From Alcanivorax limicola (lineage in GTDB: Bacteria; Pseudomonadota; Gammaproteobacteria; Pseudomonadales; Alcanivoracaceae), in the NCBI RefSeq assembly GCF_019931215.1, contig NZ_JAIOUB010000001.1:62001-126000 (forward strand): a DNA stretch of 64,000 nucleotides. Reading direction: 5' to 3'. Below are positions 18,632-27,027 of this stretch, in pieces. The translations under genes and the position numbers were made by a program. Below the pieces are notes generated by a model. The model saw nothing but the letters and a program-made list of their open reading frames with translations, was not told the origin of the DNA and ran no database searches. Each line of letters begins with the position of its first letter. Position 1 is the first letter of the stretch.

Positions 18632-19798
18632 TCAGAACGAGCGCGGCAAGTCGAGCAGATGCTCGGACACATAGGACAGAATCAGGTTGGTGGAAATCGG
18701 TGCCACCTGATACAGCCGGGTTTCGCGGAATTTGCGTTCGACGTCGTACTCGCAGGCGAAGCCGAAACCGCCGTGGGTCTGCATGCAGGCGTTGGCCGCT
18801 TCCCACGAGGCCTTGGCGGCCAGGTACTTCGCCATATTGGCTTCGGCCCCGGCAGGTCGACCGGCGTCATACTCGGCGCACGCGCGCCAGCGCATCAGGT
18901 CGGCGGCCTCCACTTCGATATGCGCTTCGGCAATCGGAAACTGCACGCCCTGGTTCTGGCCGATGGGGCGGCCGAATACTTCGCGCTCGCGGGCATAGCG
19001 GCTGGCCTTGTCGATAAACCAGCGGCCATCGCCGATGCACTCGGCGGCAATCAGCGTGCGTTCCGCGTTCAGGCCGGAAAGGATATAGCGAAAGCCCTGG
19101 CCTTCTTCGCCAATCAGGCTGTCGGCGGGAATCTCCAGGTTGTCGAAGAACAGTTCATTGGTAACGTGATGCACCATGTTCTCGATGGGCTGTACGGTCA
19201 TGCCGTTGCCGATGGCCTGGTGCAGATCCACCAGAAAGATCGACATGCCGTCGGTTTTCTTTTTCACCTCGGCCAGCGGTGTGGTGCGGGCCAGCAGAAT
19301 CATCAGATCAGAATGTTGAATGCGCGAGATCCAGACCTTCTGGCCGTTGATGACGTACTTGTCACCTTTCTTCACCGCTGTGGTCTTGATCTTCGTGGTG
19401 TCGGTGCCGGTGGTCGGTTCGGTCACAGCCATGGATTGCAGCCGCAATTCGCCGGTGGCGAGTTTGGGCAGCACCTTCTGCTTCTGTGCCGCTGAGCCGT
19501 GCTTCAGCAGCGTGAACATGTTGTACATCTGGCCGTGGATGGTGCCGGAGTTGCCGCCGCAACGGTTCACTTCTTCCAGAATGACCGACGCCTCGGCCAG
19601 GCCCAGCCCGGAGCCGCCGTATTCTTCCGGGATCATCGCGGCGAGCCAGCCCGCCTGGGTCATGGCGGCGACAAAATCCACCGGGAACGCGTGTTGCTGA
19701 TCAATGTCGCGCCAGTAGGCATCACCGAAATTGGCGCACAGGCCGCGCACGCCTTCGCGAATACTCTCGAGCGCGTCGTTGTCGTGGTACAGGGACAT
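18632..19798 (-). CDS. Acyl-CoA dehydrogenase of the itaconate-like operon
   Basis: This 388-residue flavoprotein has the ACAD order: helical N-terminal domain, TEPTTGTDTTKIKT flavin/substrate strand, KYVINGQKVWIS, and a C-terminal helical domain ending with THGGFGFACEYDVERKFR. The usual C-terminal catalytic YEG Glu is absent; the matching segment reads LYQVAPIST. That pattern occurs in a recognised ACAD subgroup where the base must be elsewhere. P. aeruginosa PA0879 holds the same position in its itaconate locus. The ATG at 19798 has GGAG seven bases upstream; the longer open frame runs into the preceding gene. The C5 substrate is inferred (for example methylsuccinyl-CoA), not proven. Confidence 0.85.
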   Translation of the reverse strand: MSLYHDNDALESIREGVRGLCANFGDAYWRDIDQQHAFPVDFVAAMTQAGWLAAMIPEEYGGSGLGLAEASVILEEVNRCGGNSGTIHGQMYNMFTLLKHGSAAQKQKVLPKLATGELRLQSMAVTEPTTGTDTTKIKTTAVKKGDKYVINGQKVWISRIQHSDLMILLARTTPLAEVKKKTDGMSIFLVDLHQAIGNGMTVQPIENMVHHVTNELFFDNLEIPADSLIGEEGQGFRYILSGLNAERTLIAAECIGDGRWFIDKASRYAREREVFGRPIGQNQGVQFPIAEAHIEVEAADLMRWRACAEYDAGRPAGAEANMAKYLAAKASWEAANACMQTHGGFGFACEYDVERKFRETRLYQVAPISTNLILSYVSEHLLDLPRSF

Positions 19799-19811
19799 CA
19801 GGGTTCTCCTT

Positions 19812-19841
19812 GGGCAGCTATTCGTCGGGCAGCTATTCGGT
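19812..19841. repeat. 15-bp period tandem duplication at a gene junction
   Basis: GGGCAGCTATTCG occurs at 19812-19824 and again at 19827-19839. The second copy includes the stop codon of the MaoC gene (read on the minus strand) and the first repeats it in the spacer before the dehydrogenase ribosome-binding site, so the duplication lengthens the junction by 15 bp. Confidence 0.85.
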
Positions 19842-20657
19842 AAAACGCAGCAGGCCGGTCTGGGCCAGGCCGTCGGCGTTGTCGATAAAGATGTCGGCTT
19901 CGCCGGGGGCACGCAGGCGACCACCGGCCCGGAAGGGGGTGGGCGCGATCATCGGGCGCACACCGCGAAACTGCATATGCGTGGGGGTGGCGCCGGGGTG
20001 GGCGCGGGTAAAGGCCTGCATCATCAGCGTGGCCATTAACGGGCCCTGGACGACCAGCCCGGGATAGCCTTCTGCGCCGGTGGTGTAGGGCAGGTCGTAA
20101 TGGATGCGGTGGGCATTGAAGGTCACGGCGGCATAGCGGAACAACAACACCGGGTCGGGCGTGATGGCGTCATACCAGTCGCAGTCAGCCAGCGGCGCCG
20201 GTTCCCCGGCGCGCGGCGCGGTGGGCGCACGGTAGACGATGTCCTGTTGTTCCTCGATGGCCAGCGTGCCGTGTTGCGTGTAGCGATGCTGCAGCGTGAC
20301 GAACAGCAGTGCGCCGCTGCGGCCCTGCTTTTCTTCGATGGCGGCGATGCGCGTGCGGCGCTCCGCCGGCAGGCCCACGCGCAAGGGCGCATGAAAATGC
20401 AGCTGGCTGCCGGCCCACATGCGATGGCGGTTTTCTGCGGGCGGCAAAAACGTGCCGCGTGCCGGGTGGCCATCGGGGCCGATGCCGGCGGCAGGCACCG
20501 GCGTCTGGAAGAAGGCCCAGTGCCACAGCCAGGGCAGGGCAGCGCCCACTGCGGGCGCAGGCTGGCCAAAGGTGGCCGCGACGCGGGCGGCGAGGGTGGC
20601 GTCCAGGGCATCGGCGCAGTGTTCCTCGCGGCCGATCCCGTCGTGGGCGGCGGCCAC
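19833..20657 (-). CDS. MaoC/FAS1-like hydratase (itaconyl-CoA hydratase type)
   Basis: This 274-residue double-hotdog protein is of the mesaconyl/itaconyl-CoA hydratase type. The N-terminal half resembles FAS1-like dehydratases (LPWLWHWAFFQT, then NRHRMWAGSQLHFH). The C-terminal half carries the MaoC active-site region, RYAAVTFNAHRIHYDLPY, with the usual Asn/His hydration motif, followed by GLVVQGPLMATLMM. P. aeruginosa ich (PA0878) is the functional model: it hydrates itaconyl-CoA to citramalyl-CoA. The GTG start lies two bases after the upstream stop. It heads the five-gene core that matches the itaconate locus. Confidence 0.82.
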   Translation of the reverse strand: MAAAHDGIGREEHCADALDATLAARVAATFGQPAPAVGAALPWLWHWAFFQTPVPAAGIGPDGHPARGTFLPPAENRHRMWAGSQLHFHAPLRVGLPAERRTRIAAIEEKQGRSGALLFVTLQHRYTQHGTLAIEEQQDIVYRAPTAPRAGEPAPLADCDWYDAITPDPVLLFRYAAVTFNAHRIHYDLPYTTGAEGYPGLVVQGPLMATLMMQAFTRAHPGATPTHMQFRGVRPMIAPTPFRAGGRLRAPGEADIFIDNADGLAQTGLLRFTE

Positions 20658-20658
20658 G

Positions 20659-21822
20659 TTAGCGCACCGCGCCAGCGCTGTGCAGCGCGTCGATGTCCGC
20701 GTCGGGCAGCCCGGCTTCGCGCAGTATGTCGCGGGTGTGCTCGCCGGGCAGCGGCGCGTGGCGATGCAGGGTGAACTGGAAGCGGCTCATGCGTACCGGG
20801 CAGGCCGCCTGAGTGACCGGCCCATAGGTCGGGTGCTCGGTTTCCAGCACCATGTCGCGGGCGCGGAACTGTTCGTGTTGCAGGGCTTCTTCCAGCTTCA
20901 GCACCGGCGTCACGCAGCAGTCGTTGTCGCGGAAGCGTTCGTTCCAGGCGGCCTGATCCTGGCTGGCAAACAGCGTTGTCAGTTCGGCATGCACCGCGCG
21001 GTTGATCGCCGGGTCCGGGCTGCGGTGTTGCGCCTTGAGGTCCGGGCGCTCGATCAGGTCGCAGAAGCGGTCCCAGAACTTGCGCTCCAGGGCGCCCACG
21101 GCCATGAAGCGGTTGTCGCGGGTGCGGTACAGACCATAGCAGGGCAGGCCGCCGGACAGGGTGTCGCCGCCCGCCGGGTAGGTATGGCCGTGGGTGCCCA
21201 GCGTGGCCAGCGGCATGACGGCGTGGGCCAGCACGCCATCGCTGATGGCCAGGTCCACATAACGGCCGCGCCCGCTGCGGGCGGCGTCAAACAGCGCAGC
21301 CTGAATGCCCATCATGGCCGTCAGGGAACCGCCCATCAGGTCGGCCAGGGGCACGTTGGACAGGGCCGGGGAGTGGGCATCAAAACCGATCTGGTCGGCC
21401 ACCCCGGCGTAGCCGCAGTAATTGAGATCATGGCCGGGGGCATCACGGAAAGGCCCGGTCTGGCCGTAGCCGCTGATGCTGCAATACACCAGCTTCGGAT
21501 TGATCTGTGCCAGTGCCTCGTAGCCCACGCCAAGACGTTCCGCCACGCCGGGGCGGAAGCCCTCGATCAACACATCGGCGTCGCGTGCCAGGCGCAGGAA
21601 GGCGTCCAACCCGGCGGGCTGCTTCAGATTGATGCGGATGGCACGTTTGTTCCGATTGATCAGTGCCCGAAGAATCGGCGGCACATAATCGCCGGCGCCG
21701 GTATCCTCGACCTTGATGACATCGGCCCCCAGGTCGGCCAGATGCAGGCTGCATACCGGCCCCGGCAGCAGGCGAGTCAGGTCCAGCACGCGGATACCGT
21801 GCAGTGGCGGTTGGTCAGTCAT
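20659..21822 (-). CDS. Alpha-methylacyl-CoA racemase-like CaiB family protein
   Basis: This 387-residue family III protein differs from its neighbour at 16037. It carries His131 in GHDLNY and Asp161 in VPLADLMGGS, 30 residues apart, the same spacing as the catalytic His126/Asp156 pair of Mycobacterium tuberculosis alpha-methylacyl-CoA racemase. RVLDLTRLLPGP and LADLGADVIKVED are family hallmarks. Racemase activity, converting (R)- to (S)-2-methylacyl-CoA for dehydrogenases, is therefore favoured; CoA transfer remains possible. The start at 21822 has GGGGA seven bases upstream. It is the first gene of the minus-strand operon and divergent from tctB. Confidence 0.78.
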   Translation of the reverse strand: MTDQPPLHGIRVLDLTRLLPGPVCSLHLADLGADVIKVEDTGAGDYVPPILRALINRNKRAIRINLKQPAGLDAFLRLARDADVLIEGFRPGVAERLGVGYEALAQINPKLVYCSISGYGQTGPFRDAPGHDLNYCGYAGVADQIGFDAHSPALSNVPLADLMGGSLTAMMGIQAALFDAARSGRGRYVDLAISDGVLAHAVMPLATLGTHGHTYPAGGDTLSGGLPCYGLYRTRDNRFMAVGALERKFWDRFCDLIERPDLKAQHRSPDPAINRAVHAELTTLFASQDQAAWNERFRDNDCCVTPVLKLEEALQHEQFRARDMVLETEHPTYGPVTQAACPVRMSRFQFTLHRHAPLPGEHTRDILREAGLPDADIDALHSAGAVR

Positions 21823-22172
21823 AAGTGCTTCCCCGGAATACTGGTGTCCCGGCGAGTGTAGGAAGGGCATGGTGGGGCGCCAATGGCGAAACAGCTTGGA
21901 AATGATTGGCGTGATCGATCAATTCAGGGAGTGGCAGATTCTGTCATCTTTTTTTGATGCATCTGGCCATTGTTGATCTGCCTCGCCAGTCACAAGCTTC
22001 GACGTATCGGTTGCCGGGCCATTGCCGGGCACAGTGACGGCAGGGGTGTTGCCGGGTCCGTGCGCTACGGATCATGCCGGGTTCAGGCCCGCGCACGGCC
22101 ATCCCTGCAGAATAACAAGGCTTGCACGCGAGAGAGATCGTGCAGGCGAGACTATGCAGGAGAAGCGCCCGT
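21823..22172. promoter_or_regulatory. Divergent control region between CoA operon and tctBA
   Basis: These 350 bp must carry promoters for the minus-strand operon and for tctBA. An inverted pair CGCCAAT (21878-21884) and ATTGGCG (21905-21911) is followed at once by the palindrome TGATCGATCA (21912-21921). GCCATTGTTGA recurs at about 21966-21976 and also upstream of the operon at 25391. These are candidate sites for the AraC-type regulator at 24211. No gene is seen within the region. The motif assignment is an inference by eye. Confidence 0.4.
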
Positions 22173-22619
22173 ATGCTGAAACGTCTCAACGTGCCCGAAA
22201 TCACCGGCGCCGCCTTCGTGCTGTTGCTGGGCGTGGCCGTCATCGTGCTCGCCCGGGAGTACCCGCTGGGTTCGCTGAGCCGCATGGGCTCTGGCTACTT
22301 TCCGATCATTCTCGGGGTGCTGCTGATCCTGATGGGGCTGGTGCTGGTGTGGGAGGTCATGTTCGCCCCGCCCGCCGAAGGCGAGGCCTTCCCGTTCCGG
22401 CCGGTCATCATGGTCTCACTGGGCATCATGACGTTCGCTTTCCTGGTGGAGCGTCTCGGCATGGTGCCGGCCATCGGTGCGCTGGTGGGGTTGTCCGGCA
22501 TGGCGGAGTCGCCGCTGCGTCCGTTGACGCTGCTGGTCATCGCCCTGGTCATGTCGCTGTTGGGGGTGCTGCTGTTCATTCGCGCGCTCGGCATGCCGCT
22601 GTCTGCGTTCGGGGGATAA
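22173..22619 (+). CDS. tctB: Tripartite tricarboxylate transporter small subunit TctB
   Basis: This 148-residue membrane protein has four hydrophobic segments (about 11-28, 43-62, 77-95 and 108-135), as expected for the TctB family. An early Gly/Phe segment, RMGSGYFPIILGVLLILMG, is the family signature (PxxG-like PIILG). TctB works with the 12-helix TctA and a periplasmic TctC to import tri- or dicarboxylates. The ATG at 22173 follows GGAG by ten bases. tctA begins six bases downstream. No tctC is adjacent; two binding proteins of that family are encoded at 31233 and 39354. Confidence 0.85.
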   Translation: MLKRLNVPEITGAAFVLLLGVAVIVLAREYPLGSLSRMGSGYFPIILGVLLILMGLVLVWEVMFAPPAEGEAFPFRPVIMVSLGIMTFAFLVERLGMVPAIGALVGLSGMAESPLRPLTLLVIALVMSLLGVLLFIRALGMPLSAFGG

Positions 22620-22625
22620 CCGATT

Positions 22626-24116
22626 ATGGAAATGCTCTCGAATTTTGGCCTCGGCCTGAGTACCGCCATCACGCCGGAAGCGCTGCTGTTCTGTCTTATC
22701 GGTGTCACCGTGGGCACCTTCGTCGGTGTGTTGCCGGGTGTGGGGGCCATGGCGGCCATCTCGCTGGCACTGCCGATGACGTATCACCTTGACCCCACCT
22801 ACGCCTTGATCATGCTGGCCGGGATTTTTTACGGATCACAGTATGGCGGCTCGACGGCGGCGATTCTGCTGAATCTGCCGGGGAGTGTGACCAATGCCGT
22901 GACCTGCCTGGACGGCTATCCCATGGCGCGCAATGGCAAGGCGGGTGTCGCCCTGTTTGTGACCGCGATTGCCTCGTTCATTGGCAGCTCCTTTGCCATC
23001 GTCATTGTCATGGGCTTTGCGCCGATGATCGCCGAGGCCGCGCTGAGCTTCAGTTCCTATGAATATTTTGCGGTCATGCTGATGGGGCTGATTGCCGCCT
23101 CGACGCTCTCCAGCGGGTCCCCCGCCAAGGGATTGGCGGCGGTGATTCTCGGGGTGCTGATCGGCATCATCGGCACCGACGTGACCAGTGGGCAATACCG
23201 CTATACCTTTGGCCTGCAGGGGCTCAGTGATGGCGTCAACCTGATTGCCATTGCCATGGGGCTGTTCGGGATTTCCGAAATTCTCTCCAATATCGGCCAG
23301 CGTGCGGCCCCCCGCGTGGGCAAGGTCACCTTGCGCTCCATGTTTCCGAATCGGGAAGAATGGCGCCGCATCTGGGCGCCGGCGGGGCGTGGTTCGGTGG
23401 TCGGCTCAGCCATCGGCGCACTGCCCGGCATCGGGCCGACGCTGTCGGCCTTCATGGCCTATCTGCTCGAGAAAAAAGTGTCGCGCACGCCTGAACGTTT
23501 CGGGCAGGGCCAGCTTGAGGGCGTCACAGCGCCGGAAGCGGCGAATAATGCCGCTGTTCAATCCGGTTTTATTCCCACCCTGAGCCTGGGTATTCCCGGG
23601 GATGCGGTCATGGCCTTGCTGCTGGGCGCCATGATGATCCACGGCATCGTGCCCGGCCCGCTGTTCATGACCGAGTATCCGGAGATGTTCTGGGGGCTGA
23701 TCATGAGCTTCTGGATCGGCAATATTCTGCTGCTGGTATTGAATATTCCGCTCAATGGTTTGTGGGTGCGCATCCTCGCCATTCCCTACCATGTGCTGTA
23801 CCCGGCCATTCTGGTGTTTATCTGCATCGGTGTGTATAGCGCCAGAAACAATGTCTTCGATATTTATGTGGCGCTGTTCTTCGGTGTGCTGGGCTATCTG
23901 ATGAATCGGTTGCGTTATCCCTCGGCGCCCTTGCTGCTGGGCTTCGTACTGGGGCCGCTGCTGGAAGAGCACTTCCGGCGCAGCATGCTGCTTTCGCGCG
24001 GCGAGTTCGGTGTGTTTCTGGATCGACCGATCAGTGCCACCTTCCTGGCTGCCACGGCCCTGATGCTGCTGTACGCGGTATACCTGTTGCTGCGTCAGTG
24101 GCGCGCACGTCAATAA
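22626..24116 (+). CDS. tctA: Tripartite tricarboxylate transporter large permease TctA
   Basis: This 496-residue permease has about 12 transmembrane segments. Family motifs include GVLPGVGAMAAISLALPMTY near the N-terminus, FYGSQYGGSTAAILLNLPG, and the second-half repeat ALPGIGPTLSAFMAYLLEKK with EAANNAAVQSGFIPTLSLGIPG. It imports carboxylates using the ion gradient. With tctB it lies back to back with the itaconate-like operon; P. aeruginosa has a TRAP transporter at its itaconate locus, so a different transporter class may serve the same role here. A cognate binding protein could be one of the two TctC/Bug proteins in the window. Confidence 0.92.
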   Translation: MEMLSNFGLGLSTAITPEALLFCLIGVTVGTFVGVLPGVGAMAAISLALPMTYHLDPTYALIMLAGIFYGSQYGGSTAAILLNLPGSVTNAVTCLDGYPMARNGKAGVALFVTAIASFIGSSFAIVIVMGFAPMIAEAALSFSSYEYFAVMLMGLIAASTLSSGSPAKGLAAVILGVLIGIIGTDVTSGQYRYTFGLQGLSDGVNLIAIAMGLFGISEILSNIGQRAAPRVGKVTLRSMFPNREEWRRIWAPAGRGSVVGSAIGALPGIGPTLSAFMAYLLEKKVSRTPERFGQGQLEGVTAPEAANNAAVQSGFIPTLSLGIPGDAVMALLLGAMMIHGIVPGPLFMTEYPEMFWGLIMSFWIGNILLLVLNIPLNGLWVRILAIPYHVLYPAILVFICIGVYSARNNVFDIYVALFFGVLGYLMNRLRYPSAPLLLGFVLGPLLEEHFRRSMLLSRGEFGVFLDRPISATFLAATALMLLYAVYLLLRQWRARQ

Positions 24117-24210
24117 TACCAAGTGCGCATTGAGTCTGCCGGTGGCAGCGCGCAATATCGAGGTGGCGCGGGTTCGCCCCGCTACCGCCGCCTGAAAAAG
24201 GGTGAAGGCC

Positions 24211-25257
24211 ATGTCTGCTGAAATCGAGTCTGGAACCACGCGTCACACCATACCGATCTATCAGGTGACTGAAATCCTGCAAGGGGCGCGGGAACAGGGG
24301 CTGGATATCGATGCCATGTTGTTACGTGCCGATATCTCGCCCGCGTTGCTGGCGTCACCGCTGTCCCGTGTTTCACAACGTCAGTACGCACGCCTGATTC
24401 GTGTCATGCGCTACAACATGCGCGATGAAAGTTTCGGGCTCTGCTCGCAGCCCGTGCGCATTGGTGCGTTCGCCTACATGTCCCGGAATCTCATTCGAGC
24501 GGGCAACCTCGGCGAAGCCATGCGTGAGGGCTTTGCGTTCTATCACATGATGATCGGCGATTTCGTGATGCGCTTGTCGATCAAGAATGATGTGGCGCGT
24601 GTGCGTGTCGTCCACAAAGGCCCGCCAGACACCATGGGCTGTTATGCCGAACGCGTATTCCTGTTTTTTGCCATGGGCTTGTCGTCCTGGCTGGTGGCGC
24701 GCCGGTTGCCCTTGTTGCGTGTGTATTATCCCGCCGCCGAAAAGGAGCGGGATGCGTATGTGAAAATGCTGTTTCAGGCGCCGGTCAAATACCAGGATGG
24801 CGAACTCGGATTTGATCTGGAGGCGCGCTGGCTGGATTTGCCGGTCGTGCAGAACCTGATGAGCCTGCGCGCATTTCTGCGCCAGGCACCGGCCAGTCTG
24901 CTGGTGAAGTACCGTGATCAAACGAGCCTGACGGAACGTATCAGGCGTTTGTTGCGTCGACATCTGAGCACCGAAATGCCAACGCTCGAAGAGGTCGGTT
25001 CGGTATTTGGTGTCACGCCGCAGACCTTGCGTCGCCGCTTGCGCGCGGAAGGGCAGACGTATCAATTGCTGAAAGACAGCCTGCGGTGCGATGCGGCCAT
25101 CGAACTGCTGGGCCGCGCGGATATGTCGCTGGTGGACATCGCGGCGATGGTCGGCTTTTCCGAACCCAGCACGTTTCATCGTGCGTTCAAGAAGTGGACC
25201 GGCTTGCCGCCGGGCGAATACCGCAGCCGCAGTTTGCGTGAAGTGGAAACCTATTGA
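24211..25257 (+). CDS. AraC-family transcriptional regulator
   Basis: This 348-residue regulator has an N-terminal AraC-type ligand/dimerisation domain of the Arabinose_bd kind (about 10-200) and a C-terminal double helix-turn-helix. The HTH is seen in PTLEEVGSVFGVTPQTLRRR and in SLVDIAAMVGFSEPSTFHRA, followed by FKKWTGLPPGEYR, the family's second recognition region. The ATG at 24211 is favoured over a GTG three codons earlier by spacing from AAGGG. It lies between tctA and the long beta-oxidation operon and is the only transcription regulator in the catabolic region, so it is the best candidate controller of both. The effector is unknown. Confidence 0.85.
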   Translation: MSAEIESGTTRHTIPIYQVTEILQGAREQGLDIDAMLLRADISPALLASPLSRVSQRQYARLIRVMRYNMRDESFGLCSQPVRIGAFAYMSRNLIRAGNLGEAMREGFAFYHMMIGDFVMRLSIKNDVARVRVVHKGPPDTMGCYAERVFLFFAMGLSSWLVARRLPLLRVYYPAAEKERDAYVKMLFQAPVKYQDGELGFDLEARWLDLPVVQNLMSLRAFLRQAPASLLVKYRDQTSLTERIRRLLRRHLSTEMPTLEEVGSVFGVTPQTLRRRLRAEGQTYQLLKDSLRCDAAIELLGRADMSLVDIAAMVGFSEPSTFHRAFKKWTGLPPGEYRSRSLREVETY

Positions 25258-25390
25258 AATGCTGGCCGCTTTCGCCAATTCATTTGAAACAAAGCGCCAT
25301 TGTTGAAACCCCCTCCCGAACTCACTCTATACCCATGTTGTTACTCGGCCTGTCCCATGGCGGTCAGGCCCACATCGAGGAGGGGTTCCC
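25258..25390 (+). promoter_or_regulatory. Upstream region of the 25391-37606 operon
   Basis: Imperfect direct repeats end in TTGAAAC (25284-25290 and 25303-25309) and begin with CGCCA (25273 and 25295), about two helical turns apart, as at AraC-type sites. GCCATTGTTGA at 25296-25306 is shared with the tctB divergent region. GGAGGGG precedes the TTG start at 25391. The operator call is an inference. Confidence 0.35.
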
Positions 25391-26575
25391 TTGAACCAGA
25401 AAGTACATGTTGTCGGCGTTGGCATGATTCCATTCAGCAAGCCCGGCGCCAGCGATGATTATCCGATCATGGGCGAGCAGGCGACCCGCGCGGCGCTCGC
25501 GGATGCCGGTCTTGATTATGGCAAGGTGCAGCAAGCGTTTGTGGGCTACGTGTACGGGGATTCCACCAGTGGCCAGGCGGCGGTGTATCGCACCGGTCTG
25601 AGCGGCATTCCGGTTTTCAACGTCAACAACAATTGTGCGTCGGGTTCTTCGGCGTTGTTCCTGGCGCGCCAGGCGGTCGAAAGTGGCGCGGTAGAGTGTG
25701 CCTTGGCGCTGGGCTTCGAGCAGATGACGCCGGGCGCGTTGAAGGGCGCCTACGAAGATCGCCCTTCCCCGGTGGCCCGTTTTCAGGATGTGATGACCGG
25801 GCTGCAAGGGTACGACGAGACGGCGCCCCGCGCGGCGCAATTTTTCGGCGGCGCCGGCCGTGAATACATGCAGCGTTTTGGCGCCCGTGCCGACACCTTT
25901 GGCCGCATCGCGGTCAAGGCACGCCAGCATGCTGCCAACAATCCCTATGCCGTATTTCGTCAGCAGCTTTCACTGGAAGAGGTGATGGGCGCGCCGATGA
26001 TCTTTGATCCGCTGACCCGCTTCCAGTGCTGCCCGCCCACCTGTGGTGCGGCGGCGGCCATTGTCTGCTCCGCAGCGTTTGCCCGCCGCCATGGTCTGAA
26101 TACGGATGTAGTGATTGCCGGGCAGGCCATGACCACGGATACGGAAAGCACCTTCAACAGCGGCGATATGCGTCGCGTGGTCGGCTATGACATGACCCGT
26201 GCAGCGGCCGATGCCGTATTCGAACAGGCGGGCATCGGTCCGGAAGCGGTGCAAGTGGTGGAGCTGCATGACTGCTTTACCGCCAACGAGCTGATTACCT
26301 ATGAGGCGCTGGGCCTGACCGCTGAAGGCAGTGCGGAGAAGTTTATTCTCGACGGCGATAACACCTACGGCGGTCGCGTGGTGACGAATCCCTCCGGCGG
26401 TCTGCTTTCCAAAGGGCACCCACTGGGCGCCACCGGGCTGGCGCAATGCACCGAGCTGGTCTGGCAGTTGCGCGGTACCGCTGATAAACGTCAGGTCGAA
26501 GGTGCCCGTGTGGCCCTGCAGCACAATCTGGGGCTGGGAGGCGCCTGTGTCGTCACCTTGTATCGCCATGATTGA
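25391..26575 (+). CDS. SCP2-type thiolase (acetyl-CoA acetyltransferase)
   Basis: This 394-residue thiolase resembles the N-terminal half of sterol carrier protein X and bacterial lipid-transfer thiolases. All catalytic parts are present: Cys82 in NNCASGSS, His in LHDCFTANE, His343 in KGHPLGATG and Cys386 in GGACVV. It should cleave 3-ketoacyl-CoA, possibly branched, into acyl-CoA and acetyl- or propionyl-CoA. The TTG start at 25391 has GGAGGGG five bases upstream, and no better start exists. It is the first gene of a 12-kb operon; its stop overlaps the next start by 8 bases. The second thiolase-fold protein of the operon (35242) lacks these cysteines. Confidence 0.88.
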   Translation: MNQKVHVVGVGMIPFSKPGASDDYPIMGEQATRAALADAGLDYGKVQQAFVGYVYGDSTSGQAAVYRTGLSGIPVFNVNNNCASGSSALFLARQAVESGAVECALALGFEQMTPGALKGAYEDRPSPVARFQDVMTGLQGYDETAPRAAQFFGGAGREYMQRFGARADTFGRIAVKARQHAANNPYAVFRQQLSLEEVMGAPMIFDPLTRFQCCPPTCGAAAAIVCSAAFARRHGLNTDVVIAGQAMTTDTESTFNSGDMRRVVGYDMTRAAADAVFEQAGIGPEAVQVVELHDCFTANELITYEALGLTAEGSAEKFILDGDNTYGGRVVTNPSGGLLSKGHPLGATGLAQCTELVWQLRGTADKRQVEGARVALQHNLGLGGACVVTLYRHD

Positions 26576-27011
26576 TACGACGTTCATTGGTGCCGCCTTG
26601 CCGGTCTTCAGTGCGGACGTGGACGCCGGACGCCTGCGCTTCTTTGCCAAGGCCATCGGCCAGCAGGACCCGATCTATCGGGACGAGGCCGCCGCGCAAG
26701 CGGCGGGCTTTGCGGGTATCCCGGTGCCGCCGACCTTTCTGTTCTGCCTGGAGATGGAGTCGCCGAACCCGGCGGCCTTGCGCGAAATGTTGAACATCGA
26801 TATCGGCCGCGTACTCCACGGTGAACAACAGTTTGTGTATCACGCCCAGGCCTATGTGGGTGATCGCCTCACCTTCACGCCGCATATCGCGGATATCTAT
26901 GCCAAGAAAGGTGGCGCGCTGGAGTTTGTGGTGCGGGAAACGCAGGTCACCAACCAGCACGGTGTGCGGGTGGCGGCGCTGCGCTGTGTCACGGTGGTGC
27001 GCAATGACTGA
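26568..27011 (+). CDS. Small hotdog protein, MaoC N-terminal/FAS1-like dehydratase type
   Basis: This 147-residue single hotdog is of the kind annotated as MaoC-like dehydratase N-terminal domain. LRFFAKAIGQQDPIYRDEAAAQAAGFAG resembles the long helix entry, and the strand HGEQQFVYHAQAYVGDRLTF is typical. It lacks the usual catalytic Asp/His hydratase motif, which its neighbour has, so it is probably the structural and substrate-binding half of a two-subunit enoyl-CoA hydratase. The arrangement resembles mycobacterial HadAB and ChsH1/ChsH2. The ATG at 26568 lies inside the end of the thiolase gene (8-base overlap), indicating coupling. Confidence 0.78.
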   Translation: MIDTTFIGAALPVFSADVDAGRLRFFAKAIGQQDPIYRDEAAAQAAGFAGIPVPPTFLFCLEMESPNPAALREMLNIDIGRVLHGEQQFVYHAQAYVGDRLTFTPHIADIYAKKGGALEFVVRETQVTNQHGVRVAALRCVTVVRND

Positions 27012-27027
27012 GACAGCGGAGAACGCG

